Origin: Hungatella sp.
Lineage (GTDB): Bacteria; Bacillota; Clostridia; Lachnospirales; Lachnospiraceae
DNA: 64,000 nucleotides
Assembly: GCA_009712635.1 (NCBI GenBank)
Contig: WASS01000023.1
Span: forward strand, 1 to 64,000
Reading direction: 5' to 3'
Shown: positions 53,245 through 61,614 of the stretch, one piece after another
Numbering within the stretch: the stretch's first letter is position 1
Layout: each line of letters opens with the position of its first letter
Notes under the pieces: generated by a model
The model's database searches: none
What the model was told of the DNA's origin: nothing
The model's input: only the letters and a program-made list of their open reading frames with translations
Program-made: the position numbers and the translations under genes

Positions 53245-54402
53245 TTACAACATCTCCACAAATGCACCAGCTCTTGTTGAAAGCTGTCCAATATCCGCTG
53301 TTCCATAATCTGTTTCCAATTGCAGGTAAGGGATGTTTCTCTCTTCTAAAAATTTCTTTACTGTATGAGACTCTACGGCATACGTATGACACGCCTGAAG
53401 AGTCATTTCCACCACTCCATTCACTTTGAACTGTTCACAAAGCCTTCCTAACAGTTCAAACCGGCTGGGATTGGGTGTCATAATGGAGCATCCAATCTGC
53501 AGATAGTGATCTGCAATGTTGGTGATCGGATCTCCTTCTTCTAGACACTGCCGATCCATCTGCTTGGCTCCGGTACAGTTTTCATAAGCAACGACTACAC
53601 CGCCAGCTTCTTCAATCACTTTAACCACCTTCTCCGTCACTCCTCCCATGGGGCATCCGGTGATGAGAATCCGGGGGGCATCTATGGATACCGGCCGTTC
53701 TCCTGCATCATAGCCTGACTTTATTTGATTGATTGCATTCTGGATTTCTTCTGTTTTTTCCTTCCAGTCAAATTTAAACTGGGAACCAAACAAAATCTGA
53801 AGCTGACGCAGCCCCGTAATGGGAGGTGGGCACAAGGTGCTTAACTCATACAGCTCCTTTAGAAGTCTCCGCTCTTCATTGCGTTTATGAATGGCATCTC
53901 TCAGCATATCATCGGTAATTGTCACTCCAAAGTCTTTTTCTACCCGCTCTTTTAAGCGGACAATTTCTGACCTCCAAAGTGCCTTTGATTCCGGAGTAAA
54001 CTGATTACGGGGAAGCTGTAAAATATGTAAATTTTTCTTCTTAGCAAGCAGTTCATACATCTTTACCTTGCCGTCGCAGGTTGTTTCTCCAACCACCAGA
54101 TCTGCAAAATACATATAAGGGCACTTATCCGTAACTGCAAAACCATAGCTTGATTTAATAAGCGGACACAGATTACCTGGCAGATCTTTTTCCGCATCAG
54201 GAATTGTCTCATCACTGGTGGAACAAAGGCTTACAGAAACCAGCCCTGCCGCCATGAATATCTCAAGTGGTGTGTAAGTACAAAACTGTCCCACCACTCC
54301 CTTACCTGAATCTTTAATTTTCTTTACTGCAAGAAACCCGTTTTTTCTGGCGTCAGCAAAACTATCAAATACCAGGGGCAGTTCCTTTTTCATCTCGATC
54401 AT
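53245..54402 (-). CDS. 2-hydroxyacyl-CoA dehydratase family protein, single-subunit (YjiM/DCCP-like)
   Basis: A 385-residue HgdB-family protein with Cys at 41 (FCTYTPLEIF), 60, 79 (NLCPLIKSSYG), 94 (DKCPYMYFADL), 109 (GETTCDGK), 250 (ITGCPMGG), 276 (ENCTG), 305, 322 and 338 (QACHTYAVESH). In true dehydratases two different subunits are adjacent; here there is only one, next to the activase. Single proteins of this type (E. coli YjiM; double-cubane cluster proteins of Carboxydothermus) hold an unusual [8Fe-9S] cluster and reduce small molecules. It lies 16 bases after an amino-acid ABC ATPase. The substrate is unknown. Confidence 0.85.
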   Translation of the reverse strand: MIEMKKELPLVFDSFADARKNGFLAVKKIKDSGKGVVGQFCTYTPLEIFMAAGLVSVSLCSTSDETIPDAEKDLPGNLCPLIKSSYGFAVTDKCPYMYFADLVVGETTCDGKVKMYELLAKKKNLHILQLPRNQFTPESKALWRSEIVRLKERVEKDFGVTITDDMLRDAIHKRNEERRLLKELYELSTLCPPPITGLRQLQILFGSQFKFDWKEKTEEIQNAINQIKSGYDAGERPVSIDAPRILITGCPMGGVTEKVVKVIEEAGGVVVAYENCTGAKQMDRQCLEEGDPITNIADHYLQIGCSIMTPNPSRFELLGRLCEQFKVNGVVEMTLQACHTYAVESHTVKKFLEERNIPYLQLETDYGTADIGQLSTRAGAFVEML

Positions 54403-54418
54403 TGTAAGACTCCTTTCT

Positions 54419-55156
54419 TTATTTCAGATTATAATCCAGAAAACGTTTCACTCTCTCATCTTCCGGGTTGTCCAGTATCTCCTTTGGTGTCCCATCCGCA
54501 ATTATGGTACCCTCTGCCATAAACAAGATTCTGGTGGCTATCCTTCGTGCAAACATAACTTCATGAGTAACTAAAATCATGGTAGCGCCGTCTTCCGCTA
54601 CTTTCTGAATGGTGTTTAACACCTCTCCTACCAGCTCAGGGTCCAGCGCGGAAGTAGGCTCATCCAGCAATAACACCTCTGGATTGAGAGCCAGCGCCCT
54701 GGCTATGCCTACCCGCTGCTGCTGGCCCCCGGAAAGCTTGGAAGGAAAAAAATCCTTCCGTTCCAGCATTCCAACCTTATCCAGCAGCCTTAAACCAATC
54801 TCCTGAGCTTCCCTTTTACTTTTCCCCTTCACGGTTATCAAGGCTTCCATAATATTTTCAATGGCTGTTTTATTTTTAAACAAATTATAATTCTGAAAAA
54901 CCATGGCGGAATGACTTCTCAGCTCCATAATCTCTTTTTTAGAATGTTTCTTTGCATCTATCCCATGACTGCCAATGCGAATGATTCCATCGGTTGGCTT
55001 TGTTAAATAATTCAGGCACCGAAGCAATGTTGATTTTCCGGTTCCTGAAGAACCAAGTATTGCTACAATCTCACCTTTTTGAATGGATATATTAATATCT
55101 TTTAAAATATCTGTCTCTCCGTCAAACGACTTCCATAAATGACTTATTTCAATCAT
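54419..55156 (-). CDS. Amino-acid ABC transporter ATP-binding protein (GlnQ-like)
   Basis: A 245-residue polar-amino-acid-type ATPase with Walker A GSSGTGKSTLLRC, signature LSGGQQQRVGIARAL, Walker B VLLLDEPTSALD and switch MILVTHEVMFA. It follows the binding-protein gene by 21 bases and precedes the dehydratase-like gene by 16 bases. The length is typical of GlnQ/HisP. It powers uptake of a polar amino acid or related compound. Confidence 0.93.
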   Translation of the reverse strand: MIEISHLWKSFDGETDILKDINISIQKGEIVAILGSSGTGKSTLLRCLNYLTKPTDGIIRIGSHGIDAKKHSKKEIMELRSHSAMVFQNYNLFKNKTAIENIMEALITVKGKSKREAQEIGLRLLDKVGMLERKDFFPSKLSGGQQQRVGIARALALNPEVLLLDEPTSALDPELVGEVLNTIQKVAEDGATMILVTHEVMFARRIATRILFMAEGTIIADGTPKEILDNPEDERVKRFLDYNLK

Positions 55157-55177
55157 TTTCAGTACCTTTCCATGTGC

Positions 55178-56026
55178 TTATTCGTGTATCATTTTGGTCA
55201 TATCGGAATACATCCATTTTGTAATAATTTTTGAAGTGGTTCCATCCTCCATCATTTTATCAAGGACCTGGTTTACTTCCTCACAAAGTTCCTTTCCTTT
55301 GTCATTTTTTTGAAAATAATAGGCGACGTTATTGGCTAACAGTCTGTTATCCAGAATATGAAACTTCATGTTCTGAGTCTTTTCATATTTATGTACCAGG
55401 CTGTCTGTGGTAGCCATGGCATCAATCCGCTTTAAATAAAGATCCTGATATCCCGTATCACTTGTTTCATAAACCACTACGTTCCAGCCATATGTATCTG
55501 CCATTTTTTCCACAGACACCTGAGAGGCCTGTCCCTGTGTCACTCCAATGTTGACGCCTTTTAATGCTTCAAAGGTGTTGATATCTGACTTATCTTCGTT
55601 GACAATCACACACTGGGCATCGCCATAATATGGATGAGACGTGGTATACTTGTCCATTCTGGCTTCTGTAGTAGCAAAACAATTTGCTGCCACGTCTACA
55701 CGTCCGGCATCCAGTTCACCAAATAAAGAGGAAAATTCTGCCTGCTTAACTTCAATATCCCACCCGGTTCGTTTTCCAATCTCACTCCACATCTCTGCAT
55801 CAATTCCGGTCCATTCTTTTCCATCACTGCTCAGGAGACTATAAGGCTCTCCTGTGCCGCCAGTAGCTATCATAACTTTACGCTTCCCTGCAGTCACTGT
55901 GGTTTCTGATTTAATGCTTTCTTCTGCTGTTTTCTTTCCATCTGATGCTTTGGAAACAGCCTGACTGCTGCAGCCAGAAAGGGTCACTGCTACAGCAGTG
56001 AAGAGAATCGGTATCATTTTTTTCAT
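55178..56026 (-). CDS. Amino-acid ABC transporter substrate-binding lipoprotein
   Basis: A 282-residue SBP_bac_3 family protein. The signal peptide MKKMIPILFTAVAVTLSGC has its lipobox ending at Cys19. The mature part shows GEPYSLLSSDGKEWTGIDAEMWSEIGKRTG, VAANCFATTEARMDKYTTSHPYYGDAQ and NIGVTQGQASQVSVEK, the layout of cystine/polar amino-acid binding proteins. The ATG at 56026 follows GGGAGG at eight bases; upstream in-frame ATGs lack proper spacing. It delivers substrate to the permease encoded just before. Because its operon partner is a dehydratase-like reductase, the ligand may be an oxidised amino-acid derivative. Confidence 0.9.
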   Translation of the reverse strand: MKKMIPILFTAVAVTLSGCSSQAVSKASDGKKTAEESIKSETTVTAGKRKVMIATGGTGEPYSLLSSDGKEWTGIDAEMWSEIGKRTGWDIEVKQAEFSSLFGELDAGRVDVAANCFATTEARMDKYTTSHPYYGDAQCVIVNEDKSDINTFEALKGVNIGVTQGQASQVSVEKMADTYGWNVVVYETSDTGYQDLYLKRIDAMATTDSLVHKYEKTQNMKFHILDNRLLANNVAYYFQKNDKGKELCEEVNQVLDKMMEDGTTSKIITKWMYSDMTKMIHE

Positions 56027-56055
56027 TTCCATTTCCTCCCAATTTAAATTCGTCA

Positions 56056-56727
56056 TTAGTACATTTCCATACATTTTCTATCCATAATCTTATGAAGATG
56101 AGAAAATCCCAACACTAAAAGCCAGTAAATAATCATAACTGCCAGATAAATTTCAAAGTATCGAAAGGACTGGGCGCCCTCGCTCTTGGCCTGTCCCATA
56201 ATATCTCTGACACCAAGCATGAATGCAAGAGACGTGGCTTTTAAAAGATTAATCAAATCATTAAACAGGGCAGGCAGTGAAACGCGAAATGCCTGAGGCA
56301 GGACAATTCTTCTGATTGTCTGAAGCTCTGACATCCCCATCATAGCGGCGGCTTCCTTTTGCCCTGAATCAACGGAAAGAAGGGCTCCCCGAATGCTTTC
56401 CGACATAAAGGCACCGGTATTTAAACTTAAAACCAATGCCACTGCCGTCAACGGCTTCATGTTAAGAACAATTTCACTGACCCGCGCCAGCCCATAGTAG
56501 AAAAAATATAACTGAGCCACCAGAGGAGTACCTCTTAAGATGGACAGATAAAAACGGGTAATGGGATATAAGATCCTGATCTTGTAATATGCAATCACTG
56601 CAATTGTAACTCCAATAATAATGGAAAAAACAGCAGCCGTCAGGGTCAGCAAAAGCGTCACCTGTAATTTTGATGCTATAACTGGAAATACGCCAAAAAA
56701 ATAAGATAAGTCAAACAAATTTTGCAC
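56056..56727 (-). CDS. Amino-acid ABC transporter permease
   Basis: A 223-residue His/Glu/Gln/Arg-family permease with several helices. The opening LFDLSYFFGVFPVIASKLQVTLLLTLTAAVFSIIIG and the loop SVDSGQKEAAAMMGMSELQTIRRIVLPQAFRVSLPAL (EAA motif) are typical. It is the first gene of the ABC/dehydratase operon. The SBP gene follows after about 30 bases. The ATG follows AAGGAGTGC. Confidence 0.93.
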   Translation of the reverse strand: MQNLFDLSYFFGVFPVIASKLQVTLLLTLTAAVFSIIIGVTIAVIAYYKIRILYPITRFYLSILRGTPLVAQLYFFYYGLARVSEIVLNMKPLTAVALVLSLNTGAFMSESIRGALLSVDSGQKEAAAMMGMSELQTIRRIVLPQAFRVSLPALFNDLINLLKATSLAFMLGVRDIMGQAKSEGAQSFRYFEIYLAVMIIYWLLVLGFSHLHKIMDRKCMEMY

Positions 56728-56872
56728 TCCTTAATCTTTCATTTTATATAGCATAATTATAGCATTACGCCATATGTGACACAAATTCAAAATATATATT
56801 AATCTTTCTCCCATCTATACGTAATACCAATATATAAAAACTCCAATGTCGGCAATAACCCTTTCCAGGGAT

Positions 56873-56913
56873 AATCAAAAACCACCGGCAAGATGAGCCG
56901 ATGGTCTTTGATT
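56873..56913 (-). terminator. Stem-loop terminator after citC
   Basis: AATCAAA and TTTGATT form the outer stem, with ACCA/TGGT and GGC/GCC pairs inside. It starts 25 bases beyond the citC stop, separating the citrate lyase operon from the ABC genes. The T-run is weak. Confidence 0.6.
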
Positions 56914-56937
56914 ACTACTTTATGATTGCTTACATAC

Positions 56938-57933
56938 TTATGATTTTTGTGTTAAATATCTCCATGTCGTTTCCGGCACCAGTCTTTCTGCATCCTGAAA
57001 CCTGCCATTTTTAACAGCTTCTCTGACTCTTGAAGCGCTGATCACTTCATCTCCCTGTATTTTTCGTTCAATCTCTATGACTTCTATTCCATATTCAGGT
57101 AGAATCTGTTTCATTGCTGTATTATAAGAACCGGTTACTCTGCATATAGGCTCTGTTCCTACGAAGCGTCTGGCTATCTTAAGGGGAGGGGCAATTATTT
57201 CAGCAAACATTTCCAAATCAAATTCACAATTGGCTTTATTTGCAAACGCCTTTTCTTTCAGATAGTAGGTAGGAAAAGTAGCGGCAGAAACCATATAATC
57301 AGAAGCCTGATGAACTATGACCCGATTTAAATCTTCCGTTCCTTTTAAAACCATCTGATAACGGTCTTCTGCGCCATAAAAGGTCCGCTTATCCGATAAT
57401 ACAAACACATGCAGATAGTCACACTGTTTCAAAGCTTCTTCTATTAAATACCGGTGTCCCATTGTAAACGGATTACAGTTGGCAACGATTGCGCCAACTA
57501 TTCTCCCATAATCTTTGGCATCGATTGGTGTTATTTCCTGTATTGCCTGGATAAATTTTTCAAAGCCCTGTTTCTCATTCTCCATAAACAATACAGATTT
57601 TGTCTGGAACACGGTATAAAATCCTAAACTCTTAAACATTTCCTCATTCTTTGGTTTTGTATATAGGACAAGCCTGCTTCTTCCATGCTCAAACTCATAC
57701 TGAATCAGCTGGGAAACCACACTGCCGGATAATCCTTCTCCCAGATGATGAGGATCTACTGCAATGCACTTTAACACATTCTCTTCCACAGAACCTGCTG
57801 CAATGATTTTGAAATCATCGTCAAGTATACATGCACTATATTCAATCCCCTCATCATAGTTAAGATCCTGACTGGCTAAAAATATTTTTAATTCCTCCAG
57901 TGCACGGCCCTGCAATGGTCTTCCTTCCAGCAT
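56938..57933 (-). CDS. citC: Citrate lyase ligase (acetyl-CoA-independent acetate:citrate lyase activator)
   Basis: A 331-residue enzyme: an N-terminal GNAT-like domain (about 1-130, VDPHHLGEGLSGSVVSQL) and a C-terminal nucleotidyltransferase domain (about 145-331) with GAIVANCNPFTMGHRYLIEEAL, the modified HxGH motif, and SASRVREAVKNG. CitC acetylates the thiol of the prosthetic group on CitD with ATP and acetate, activating the lyase. It begins 11 bases after citG. The last part ETTWRYL is characteristic. AGGTGA precedes the ATG. Confidence 0.95.
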   Translation of the reverse strand: MLEGRPLQGRALEELKIFLASQDLNYDEGIEYSACILDDDFKIIAAGSVEENVLKCIAVDPHHLGEGLSGSVVSQLIQYEFEHGRSRLVLYTKPKNEEMFKSLGFYTVFQTKSVLFMENEKQGFEKFIQAIQEITPIDAKDYGRIVGAIVANCNPFTMGHRYLIEEALKQCDYLHVFVLSDKRTFYGAEDRYQMVLKGTEDLNRVIVHQASDYMVSAATFPTYYLKEKAFANKANCEFDLEMFAEIIAPPLKIARRFVGTEPICRVTGSYNTAMKQILPEYGIEVIEIERKIQGDEVISASRVREAVKNGRFQDAERLVPETTWRYLTQKS

Positions 57934-57944
57934 AATTCACCTGC

Positions 57945-58835
57945 TCACTTTCCTGCCCACGCCTCCTCAATCTCAGATAAAAAGATGGAGGCCGCCAGCA
58001 AATCGGCACACCCGCCGCTGCTATAGTTTTTATGAATAAAATAGGTGTCAAGTTTAATTAACTCCTCAATAGCACCTTGGGAATAGGCACCGCCTGCAAG
58101 CAAAAATTCCCGAGACAGTTTCTGAACTTCCTTAAGCCCTTCAAGTTTGCGCCTGGACAGGATATTTCCATCTTCCACCTGACTCATCAGGGTAAACAGC
58201 GTCTGGATTTTCACCAGATTCCAATGGCGTCCCTCTTCCTTTCCCTGTCTTATAACTGGTAATGCCAGGTTTATGACGGAAGGATAACCATCCGCCGCCT
58301 CTCCCCTGATTCCTCTGGAACCATAAGTACATAAATTCTTTTGGCCATGGGTATCTTTACTGTTCTTAAACTGTATGGAGTCAAGTTCATTTAATAAAAT
58401 ATTCTGAACCATTTTTTGTTCCTGCATAATCAGACTGCTTATGGACACCTGACCATACTTCTTTAAACAGCTTCCGGCAGCCGCACATAAGATACCCATG
58501 GTAAACACAGCCCCTTTGTGGGTATTGACCTGCCCGGTGGCTTCATACATTGCATTTTCTGCCTCAATGCCAATCTGACGGATCTTTAAAAAGCAGCCTT
58601 CTGGTTTTTCAGACATATGAATTCCTGTTTCAGCAAATTTTTGAAAATAAGGCACCAAAGCATCTGTGCTTCTTTTAAATGTAAGCAGATTCATATCCCG
58701 GTGAGCACCATTACTGAGGGGATCCACAAGCCCGGGCTTTGGCGCCGTATAAACTTCCTCCAGCAATGCTGATCCTGCCATATCTCCAATCCAGTGGGCA
58801 TAAGTACTATATTTCTTCTTATCTGTATCTATCAT
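57945..58835 (-). CDS. citG: Triphosphoribosyl-dephospho-CoA synthase CitG
   Basis: A 296-residue enzyme with EEVYTAPKPGLVDPLSNGAHRDMN (the hallmark PKPGLVD), NTHKGAVFTMGILCAAAG and LLAGGAYSQGAIEELI. It makes the CitD prosthetic-group precursor from dephospho-CoA and ATP. The usual next enzyme, CitX, which attaches the group to CitD, is not fused here and is not seen in the window. The ATG directly follows the citF stop (TAG then ATG), so translation is coupled. Confidence 0.94.
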   Translation of the reverse strand: MIDTDKKKYSTYAHWIGDMAGSALLEEVYTAPKPGLVDPLSNGAHRDMNLLTFKRSTDALVPYFQKFAETGIHMSEKPEGCFLKIRQIGIEAENAMYEATGQVNTHKGAVFTMGILCAAAGSCLKKYGQVSISSLIMQEQKMVQNILLNELDSIQFKNSKDTHGQKNLCTYGSRGIRGEAADGYPSVINLALPVIRQGKEEGRHWNLVKIQTLFTLMSQVEDGNILSRRKLEGLKEVQKLSREFLLAGGAYSQGAIEELIKLDTYFIHKNYSSGGCADLLAASIFLSEIEEAWAGK

Positions 58836-60398
58836 CTAATTATCTGCGAAAGTATATTCTTTCACCTTGCGCACTACATCTAATATGGTTCCATCCCGGC
58901 TTTCGATAATACCTACAACCTTATCATCAAATTTCACTTTCTCTGGCTCTCCAACCATGGAATATGCAATGTCCCGGAGTTCTTCAATTGTTTTAAAAGG
59001 AAGGTCCACTCCTCTCATGGCATCAATTAAGTCCTTTCGCTTAGGATTGATGGCAATTCCATAATCAGTCACTACTACATCAATACTTTCTCCCGGAGTG
59101 GTCACAGCAGTTACTTCTGTGCAGACAGCGGGAATTCTTCCCTGTAACAGCGGAACGATGACGATTGCACATTTGGCACCGGCAGCTGTGTCCGGATGGC
59201 CCCCCTGGGCTCCGGTGATCTCTCCGTCTGAGCCAACCACCACGTTACAGTTGAAATTAATATCCACTTCAAGAGCAGCCAGAATGACAAAATCCAGTTT
59301 ATTCACTACCGCACCTTTATTAAACGGATTTGCATACTCTCCGGCAGAAATACGGAAGTGTTTTAGATCTTTTACTGATTCTACTGCATCAAGATCGAAA
59401 TCCTGGGTGTCTAACAGGCAGTCTACCTGATCGTTTGCCAACAGATCACACATGGGCTTTGTCAGTCCGCCAACTCCGAAACGCATGCGGATATTACGTT
59501 CCTTCATAATTTTAGCAAGTGAAATGGTAGATGCAATGGATGCCCCTCCCACGCCGGTCTGATAAGAAAATCCATCTTTAAAATATGGAGTATTAACAAC
59601 AAACTGGGTACAGTAATCAGCCATCATCAGCTTTCTCATATCTGTGGTGGGTTTAGCTGCACCTGTGGCAATTTTATCGGGATTGCCGATGGCATCTACC
59701 ACGACTACATAATCCACCTTTGTCATACTGATATGGGCTGGAAAATTGGGAAAAGGTACCAGACAGTCTGTAATTGCTACCACCTGGTCTGCATAATCTC
59801 CATCTACAAGAGCATAAGAAAGGACTCCGCAGTTACTCTTGCCGCCGATTCCACGGCAATTGCCATAATCGTCACAGGTGGGTGCTCCGATAAATGCAAT
59901 GTCAATTCTGGTTTCTCCGCTTTCAATGGCACGAACGCGGCCTCCATGAGAACGCATAATTGCCAATCCTTTTAATTTTCCAGAGGAAATAGCCTGTCCG
60001 ATTTTTCCTCTGACGCCAGAGGACTGGATATTGGTTATGGTTCCGTCTTCTATATATGGAACGATTGGATCGTGAGCCTTACCAAGGGAGCTGGCACAAA
60101 TGGTGATATCTTTAATGCCCAGCCGGTGTACTTCTTCCATTACCATATTGACGATATAGTCACCTTCCCGAAAGTGATGATGGAAGCCAAGAGTCATACC
60201 ATCTTTTATGTTGCATTTAATTAGTGCATCATGAATGCTGTCTACTAATTTACTCCTGGTATTATCACTTACACATCTGGTTACCGGGCCATCTTTTTTA
60301 TAAGTATATCCGTCTCTGTAATGAATTCCCTGGAATACTTCCTTTCCAGTGGCTTTCAAGATCTCATCCGGGATATCTCTTCCAACTGCATTTATCAT
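58836..60398 (-). CDS. citF: Citrate lyase alpha subunit (citrate CoA-transferase)
   Basis: A 520-residue subunit starting MINAVGRDIPDEILKATG. It contains LGFHHHFREGDYIVNMVM, SSGVRGKIGQAIS, RSHGGRVRAIESGE, FIGAPTCDDYGNCRG and GAQGGHPDTAAGAKC, strict CitF motifs. It swaps the acetyl group on the CitD carrier for citrate. AAGGGGGATTTGTAAA precedes the ATG at 60398, so upstream starts are rejected. It follows citE with a two-base gap and precedes citG. Length is typical of CitF. Confidence 0.95.
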   Translation of the reverse strand: MINAVGRDIPDEILKATGKEVFQGIHYRDGYTYKKDGPVTRCVSDNTRSKLVDSIHDALIKCNIKDGMTLGFHHHFREGDYIVNMVMEEVHRLGIKDITICASSLGKAHDPIVPYIEDGTITNIQSSGVRGKIGQAISSGKLKGLAIMRSHGGRVRAIESGETRIDIAFIGAPTCDDYGNCRGIGGKSNCGVLSYALVDGDYADQVVAITDCLVPFPNFPAHISMTKVDYVVVVDAIGNPDKIATGAAKPTTDMRKLMMADYCTQFVVNTPYFKDGFSYQTGVGGASIASTISLAKIMKERNIRMRFGVGGLTKPMCDLLANDQVDCLLDTQDFDLDAVESVKDLKHFRISAGEYANPFNKGAVVNKLDFVILAALEVDINFNCNVVVGSDGEITGAQGGHPDTAAGAKCAIVIVPLLQGRIPAVCTEVTAVTTPGESIDVVVTDYGIAINPKRKDLIDAMRGVDLPFKTIEELRDIAYSMVGEPEKVKFDDKVVGIIESRDGTILDVVRKVKEYTFADN

Positions 60399-60399
60399 T

Positions 60400-61302
60400 T
60401 TACAAATCCCCCTTATATACACCCGATGCTTTCGCCATATAGATGGTACGTATCGCACCGTCATAAAATGCGATATCAATCATCTTTCCGTCAACGGTAA
60501 ATACACCGATTCCCTTTGCCTTCTTATCATCGATTTCCTTAACTACCTTTTCTGCAAAGATAATGTCTTTCACTGTTGGTGTAAATATTTCATGTACAAT
60601 ACTGATCTGTCTTGGATTTATAATTGATTTTCCGTCAAATCCCATTAAATGAATGGATTCAACCTCTTTTCGGAAGCCTTCCATGTCATCTAAATTCGTA
60701 TAAACAGTGTCAAAGCACTGGACGCCCGCCGCTCTGGCTGCTATGATCATATGCTGCCTTGCACCCATGAGCTCCACTCCGGTTCCGGTAATGCGTGTCT
60801 GCAAATCTTTGGTGTAATCTCCTCCGGAAAGGGCAATACCAAAAAGCCGTTCTGAGGATTCACAGATTTCAAGAACCTTCATGACTCCTCTGGCGGATTC
60901 AATGGCTGCCATAATAAGGGTTCTACCCTGGGAAATGTTAAACTCTTTTTCTGCCGCGGCGACCGCTTCCTCAACCAGTTTCACATCCTCTGCCCGCTCT
61001 GTTTTTGGAATTCGTATGGAATCGCATCCGCCTGCTACCGCACAGCGGATATCTTCCTTCCAGTAAGGGGTATCCAGGGCATTGATACGGACTACCCGTT
61101 CACACCCATGGTAATTGATTTCTTTCAGTGCATGATAAAGGGAAAAACGTGCAGCATCCTTTTGATTTTCGGCCACTGCATCCTCTAAATCCAGCATAAT
61201 GGAATCTGGCTTATAAATGTAGGGATCTTTGATTAACCCGGGCTTCTGGGCATTTAAAAACATCATGGTTCTTCTTAATCGTTTCTTTTCCGGATTCATC
61301 AT
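60400..61302 (-). CDS. citE: Citrate lyase beta subunit (citryl-ACP lyase)
   Basis: A 300-residue HpcH/HpaI-type lyase with RTMMFLNAQKPGLIKDPYIYKPDSIMLDLEDAV, VRINALDTPYWKEDI, IRIPKTERAEDV, GRTLIMAAIESARGVM and FDGKSIINPRQISIVHEIFTP, the CitE pattern with metal-binding Glu and Asp. It splits citryl-CitD into oxaloacetate and acetyl-CitD. The ATG at 61302 follows GGAGGAG at seven bases; it overlaps the citD stop by four bases. Related CitE proteins also act on citramalate, so the true substrate is not proven. Confidence 0.95.
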   Translation of the reverse strand: MMNPEKKRLRRTMMFLNAQKPGLIKDPYIYKPDSIMLDLEDAVAENQKDAARFSLYHALKEINYHGCERVVRINALDTPYWKEDIRCAVAGGCDSIRIPKTERAEDVKLVEEAVAAAEKEFNISQGRTLIMAAIESARGVMKVLEICESSERLFGIALSGGDYTKDLQTRITGTGVELMGARQHMIIAARAAGVQCFDTVYTNLDDMEGFRKEVESIHLMGFDGKSIINPRQISIVHEIFTPTVKDIIFAEKVVKEIDDKKAKGIGVFTVDGKMIDIAFYDGAIRTIYMAKASGVYKGDL

Positions 61303-61598
61303 CGAACAGCTCCTCCCCATGGAAGATGATCAAATTGCCCGACAGAACGGAACAACGCTCCTTCAACACGCGCTTTTATTGTACAATCCAGAGCTCCTTT
61401 GTCTACAATAGAGATTTTCACCTGACTGACTTCCATATTCTTAAGCGTTTCCATCACAACCTTTTTGATCTGATTACCAAACTGATTGATAACCACACTC
61501 TCCAGGTTAAATTCTATGCCATTATTACCAGGTTCTACCGTAACCTGGCAGTCGCTGGATTCCAGTGTTCCGGCCATTGCCGGCTGCACGATTTCCAT
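61299..61598 (-). CDS. citD: Citrate lyase acyl carrier protein CitD (gamma subunit)
   Basis: A 99-residue carrier with AGTLESSDCQVTVEPG near the N-terminus; Ser14 is the attachment site of the phosphoribosyl-dephospho-CoA group in CitD proteins. The middle (INQFGNQIKKVVMETLKNMEV) and the end (ARVEGALFRSVGQFDHLPWG) are typical. GAGGAGGAACAAT precedes the ATG. It follows the hydratase gene by 16 bases and begins the lyase gene set in the order D-E-F-G-C. Confidence 0.95.
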   Translation of the reverse strand: MEIVQPAMAGTLESSDCQVTVEPGNNGIEFNLESVVINQFGNQIKKVVMETLKNMEVSQVKISIVDKGALDCTIKARVEGALFRSVGQFDHLPWGGAVR

Positions 61599-61614
61599 AT
61601 TGTTCCTCCTCTTA

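Noticed and set aside
52487-54402. Complete (R)-2-hydroxyglutaryl-CoA dehydratase operon
   Set aside because: Only one large subunit accompanies the activase; a second dehydratase subunit and a CoA transferase are absent.
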